Shown: positions 4,432 through 5,764 of the stretch, in pieces | Position numbering within the stretch: the stretch's first letter is position 1 | Layout: the number at the start of each line of letters is the position of its first letter | From: Lachnospiraceae bacterium | GTDB lineage: Bacteria > Bacillota > Clostridia > Lachnospirales > Lachnospiraceae | Assembly (NCBI GenBank): GCA_017412265.1 | Contig: JAFPYK010000092.1 | Coordinates: forward strand, 1 to 5,764 | Direction: 5' to 3' | Length of the DNA: 5,764 nt | Translations under genes and position numbers: made by a program | Notes under the pieces: generated by a model | Seen by the model: only the letters and a program-made list of their open reading frames with translations | The model's database searches: none | What the model was told of the DNA's origin: nothing

Positions 4432-5544
4432 ATGAAGATCATTTGTTCCAAATCCGATTTATCCACCGGCGTTAACATCGCACTGAAGGCGGTCCCTGTA
4501 CGGACCACTATGCCGATCCTGGAGTGCATCATCCTGAAAGCGACCCCGAACCATGAGATCCGGCTGATTGCCAATGATATGGAGATCGGTATCGAGACCG
4601 TCGTGAAGGGCATGGTTATGGAGAGCGGAACCGTGGCTCTGGATGCCAAGGTTTTCTCCGACATGGTGAGAAAGCTTCCGGATAACGACGTGAACATCGA
4701 AGTCGATGAGTCTTACCGTGTATCGATTACCTGCGAGAAGGCGCATTTCAACCTGCTCGGAAGAAGCGCGGAGGAGTTCCCGGGACTTCCCGCGGTGGAG
4801 AGAGAGCGCCAGATCGTTCTGTCCCAGCTGACGTTGAAGGACCTGATCCGCCAGACGGTCTTCTCGATCTCTGACAATGAGAGCAACCGGGTCATGACCG
4901 GCGAGCTCTTCGAGATCAACGGCGATGGCCTCCGGGTGGTGTCTCTGGACGGACACCGGATCTCGATCCGCAGGACGCAGTTAAAGGAAGAGTATCCGAA
5001 CAGCCGCGTGATCGTCCCCGGCAAGACCCTGATCGAGATCAGCAAGATCTTATCCGGCGAGGCGGACTCGGATGTGGTCATTTCATTTACCGGCAAGCAC
5101 ATCCTCTTCGAGATGGACGGAACCCTGGTGGTTTCGCGCCTGATCGAGGGTGATTATTATAAGATCGATCAGATGCTTTCCTCGGATTATGAGACGAAGC
5201 TCACGGTGAACAAGAGAGATCTCCTGAACTGTATCGACCGTGCGACGCTTCTGATCCGCGAGTCCGAGAAGAAGCCGATCATCCTGACGATCCAGGAGGG
5301 TCAGATGGAGCTTAAGATCAACACCATGATCGGTTCCATGAAGGAGGATCTGGACATCGAGATGGAAGGCCGCGATATCATGATCGGCTTCAACCCGAAG
5401 TTCCTGATGGACGCGCTGCGCGTGATTGACGACGAGACGGTGACGCTCTACCTGTTCAATCCGAAGGCCCCGTGCTTCATCAAGGACGCCGAGGAGTCGT
5501 ATATCTATCTGATTCTGCCGGTTAACATCAGCGCGGCGGTCTGA
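4432..5544 (+). CDS. dnaN: DNA polymerase III beta subunit (sliding clamp)
   Basis: The ring-shaped clamp that tethers DNA polymerase III to DNA and serves as a hub for other replication and repair proteins. At 370 residues it is full length for the family, with three similar domains: about 1-120, 125-250 and 255-370. Recognisable stretches are MKIICSKSDLSTGVNIAL at the start, EEFPGLP (114-120), DGHR (173-176, part of the client-binding pocket), LIEGDYYKIDQML (237-249), FNPKFLMDAL (320-329) and the terminal YIYLILPV. The last residues, NISAAV, replace the short basic end seen in many relatives. The start is the family start; its GAGGAG site (4414-4419) is 12 nt from the ATG, longer than ideal. 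It follows oriC and precedes the S4-domain gene by 24 nt, probably in one operon. Confidence 0.98.
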   Translation: MKIICSKSDLSTGVNIALKAVPVRTTMPILECIILKATPNHEIRLIANDMEIGIETVVKGMVMESGTVALDAKVFSDMVRKLPDNDVNIEVDESYRVSITCEKAHFNLLGRSAEEFPGLPAVERERQIVLSQLTLKDLIRQTVFSISDNESNRVMTGELFEINGDGLRVVSLDGHRISIRRTQLKEEYPNSRVIVPGKTLIEISKILSGEADSDVVISFTGKHILFEMDGTLVVSRLIEGDYYKIDQMLSSDYETKLTVNKRDLLNCIDRATLLIRESEKKPIILTIQEGQMELKINTMIGSMKEDLDIEMEGRDIMIGFNPKFLMDALRVIDDETVTLYLFNPKAPCFIKDAEESYIYLILPVNISAAV

Positions 5545-5568
5545 GAATGAGCCGCTGAGGAGACAGAC

Positions 5569-5764
5569 ATGAGAGAGATTCATATCAAGGACGAGTTCAT
5601 CAAGCTCGGCCAGAGCTTAAAGCTTGCGCACCTGGTGGAGAACGGTGCGGAGGCGAAGGAAGTTGTGCAGGCGGGAGAGGTGAAGGTCAACGGCGAGGTG
5701 GATACCCGCCGGGGCCGCAAGCTCGTCCCGGGTGATGTGGTAGAATACCGCGGAGAGTCCTACA
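5569..5764 (+). CDS. yaaA: S4-domain RNA-binding protein YaaA (RlbA-like), cut by window edge
   Basis: A small S4-domain protein that in B. subtilis and relatives lies between dnaN and recF and has been linked to ribosome assembly; I state that function from family knowledge only. The 65 visible residues cover nearly the whole expected length of about 70. The S4 fold signature is clear: IKLGQSLKLAHLVENGAEAK (11-30), then VQAGEVKVNGEVDTRRGRKL (33-52) and PGDVVEY (54-60). The ATG at 5569-5571 has GAGGAG (5557-5562) 6 nt upstream. The gap to the dnaN stop is 24 nt, so co-transcription is likely. recF would be expected next, outside the window. This gene is not related to the E. coli gene also called yaaA. 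Confidence 0.9.
   Translation, partial: MREIHIKDEFIKLGQSLKLAHLVENGAEAKEVVQAGEVKVNGEVDTRRGRKLVPGDVVEYRGESY

Noticed and set aside
4459..5583. Several minus-strand open frames opposite dnaN (4459-4956, 4713-5102, 5083-5583)
   Set aside because: They are antisense shadows of dnaN produced by its codon bias, with no recognisable domain.
1..5764. Mobile element, CRISPR array, tRNA/rRNA or unknown defence system
   Set aside because: No direct-repeat array, transposase, terminal inverted repeats or RNA gene was recognised; every coding stretch belongs to a core family in the standard order.

Overview
This window is the chromosomal replication-origin neighbourhood of a Gram-positive bacterium of the class Clostridia. 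The gene order jag-yidC-yidD-rnpA-rpmH (minus strand), then dnaA-oriC-dnaN-yaaA (plus strand) is the classical Firmicutes arrangement. Several sequence details suggest a Lachnospiraceae-like organism with moderately high GC: the YidC segment MPILFAMYRVLYAIPAYI, DnaA RFEMGLTVDIQ, and the strong AGGAGG-type Shine-Dalgarno sites. That family-level placement is inference from remembered family patterns, not from a search.

Left arm (1-2450, minus strand, transcribed right to left): a clear promoter at 2522-2550 drives rpmH (ribosomal protein L34). A rho-independent terminator or attenuator at 2239-2272 follows. Then come rnpA (RNase P protein), yidD (membrane-insertion factor, GTG start), yidC (membrane insertase, TTG start) and the first 91 codons of jag/khpB (RNA-binding protein), which runs off the left edge. 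These genes link ribosome supply, tRNA maturation and membrane-protein insertion.

The divergent intergenic region (2451-2739) holds back-to-back promoters for rpmH and dnaA. It has a GC-rich patch between them and no recognisable DnaA boxes.

Right arm (2740-5764, plus strand): dnaA (initiator), a 258-bp gene-free stretch (4174-4431) that is very probably oriC, dnaN (beta sliding clamp) and the start of the S4-domain gene yaaA. The oriC stretch carries a perfect TTATCCACA box and several degenerate ones. All boxes in its left part lie on the minus strand and all those in its right part on the plus strand, around a 14-bp perfect inverted repeat. An AT-rich candidate unwinding segment overlaps the presumed dnaN promoter.

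Every coding sequence is a well-known core family, and I see no mobile element, CRISPR array, RNA gene or unknown protein system. The points most worth checking are the architecture of oriC, an open rnpA frame that runs through all of rpmH, an asparagine in place of the conserved groove arginine of YidC, and an insertion in the DnaA AAA+ domain.
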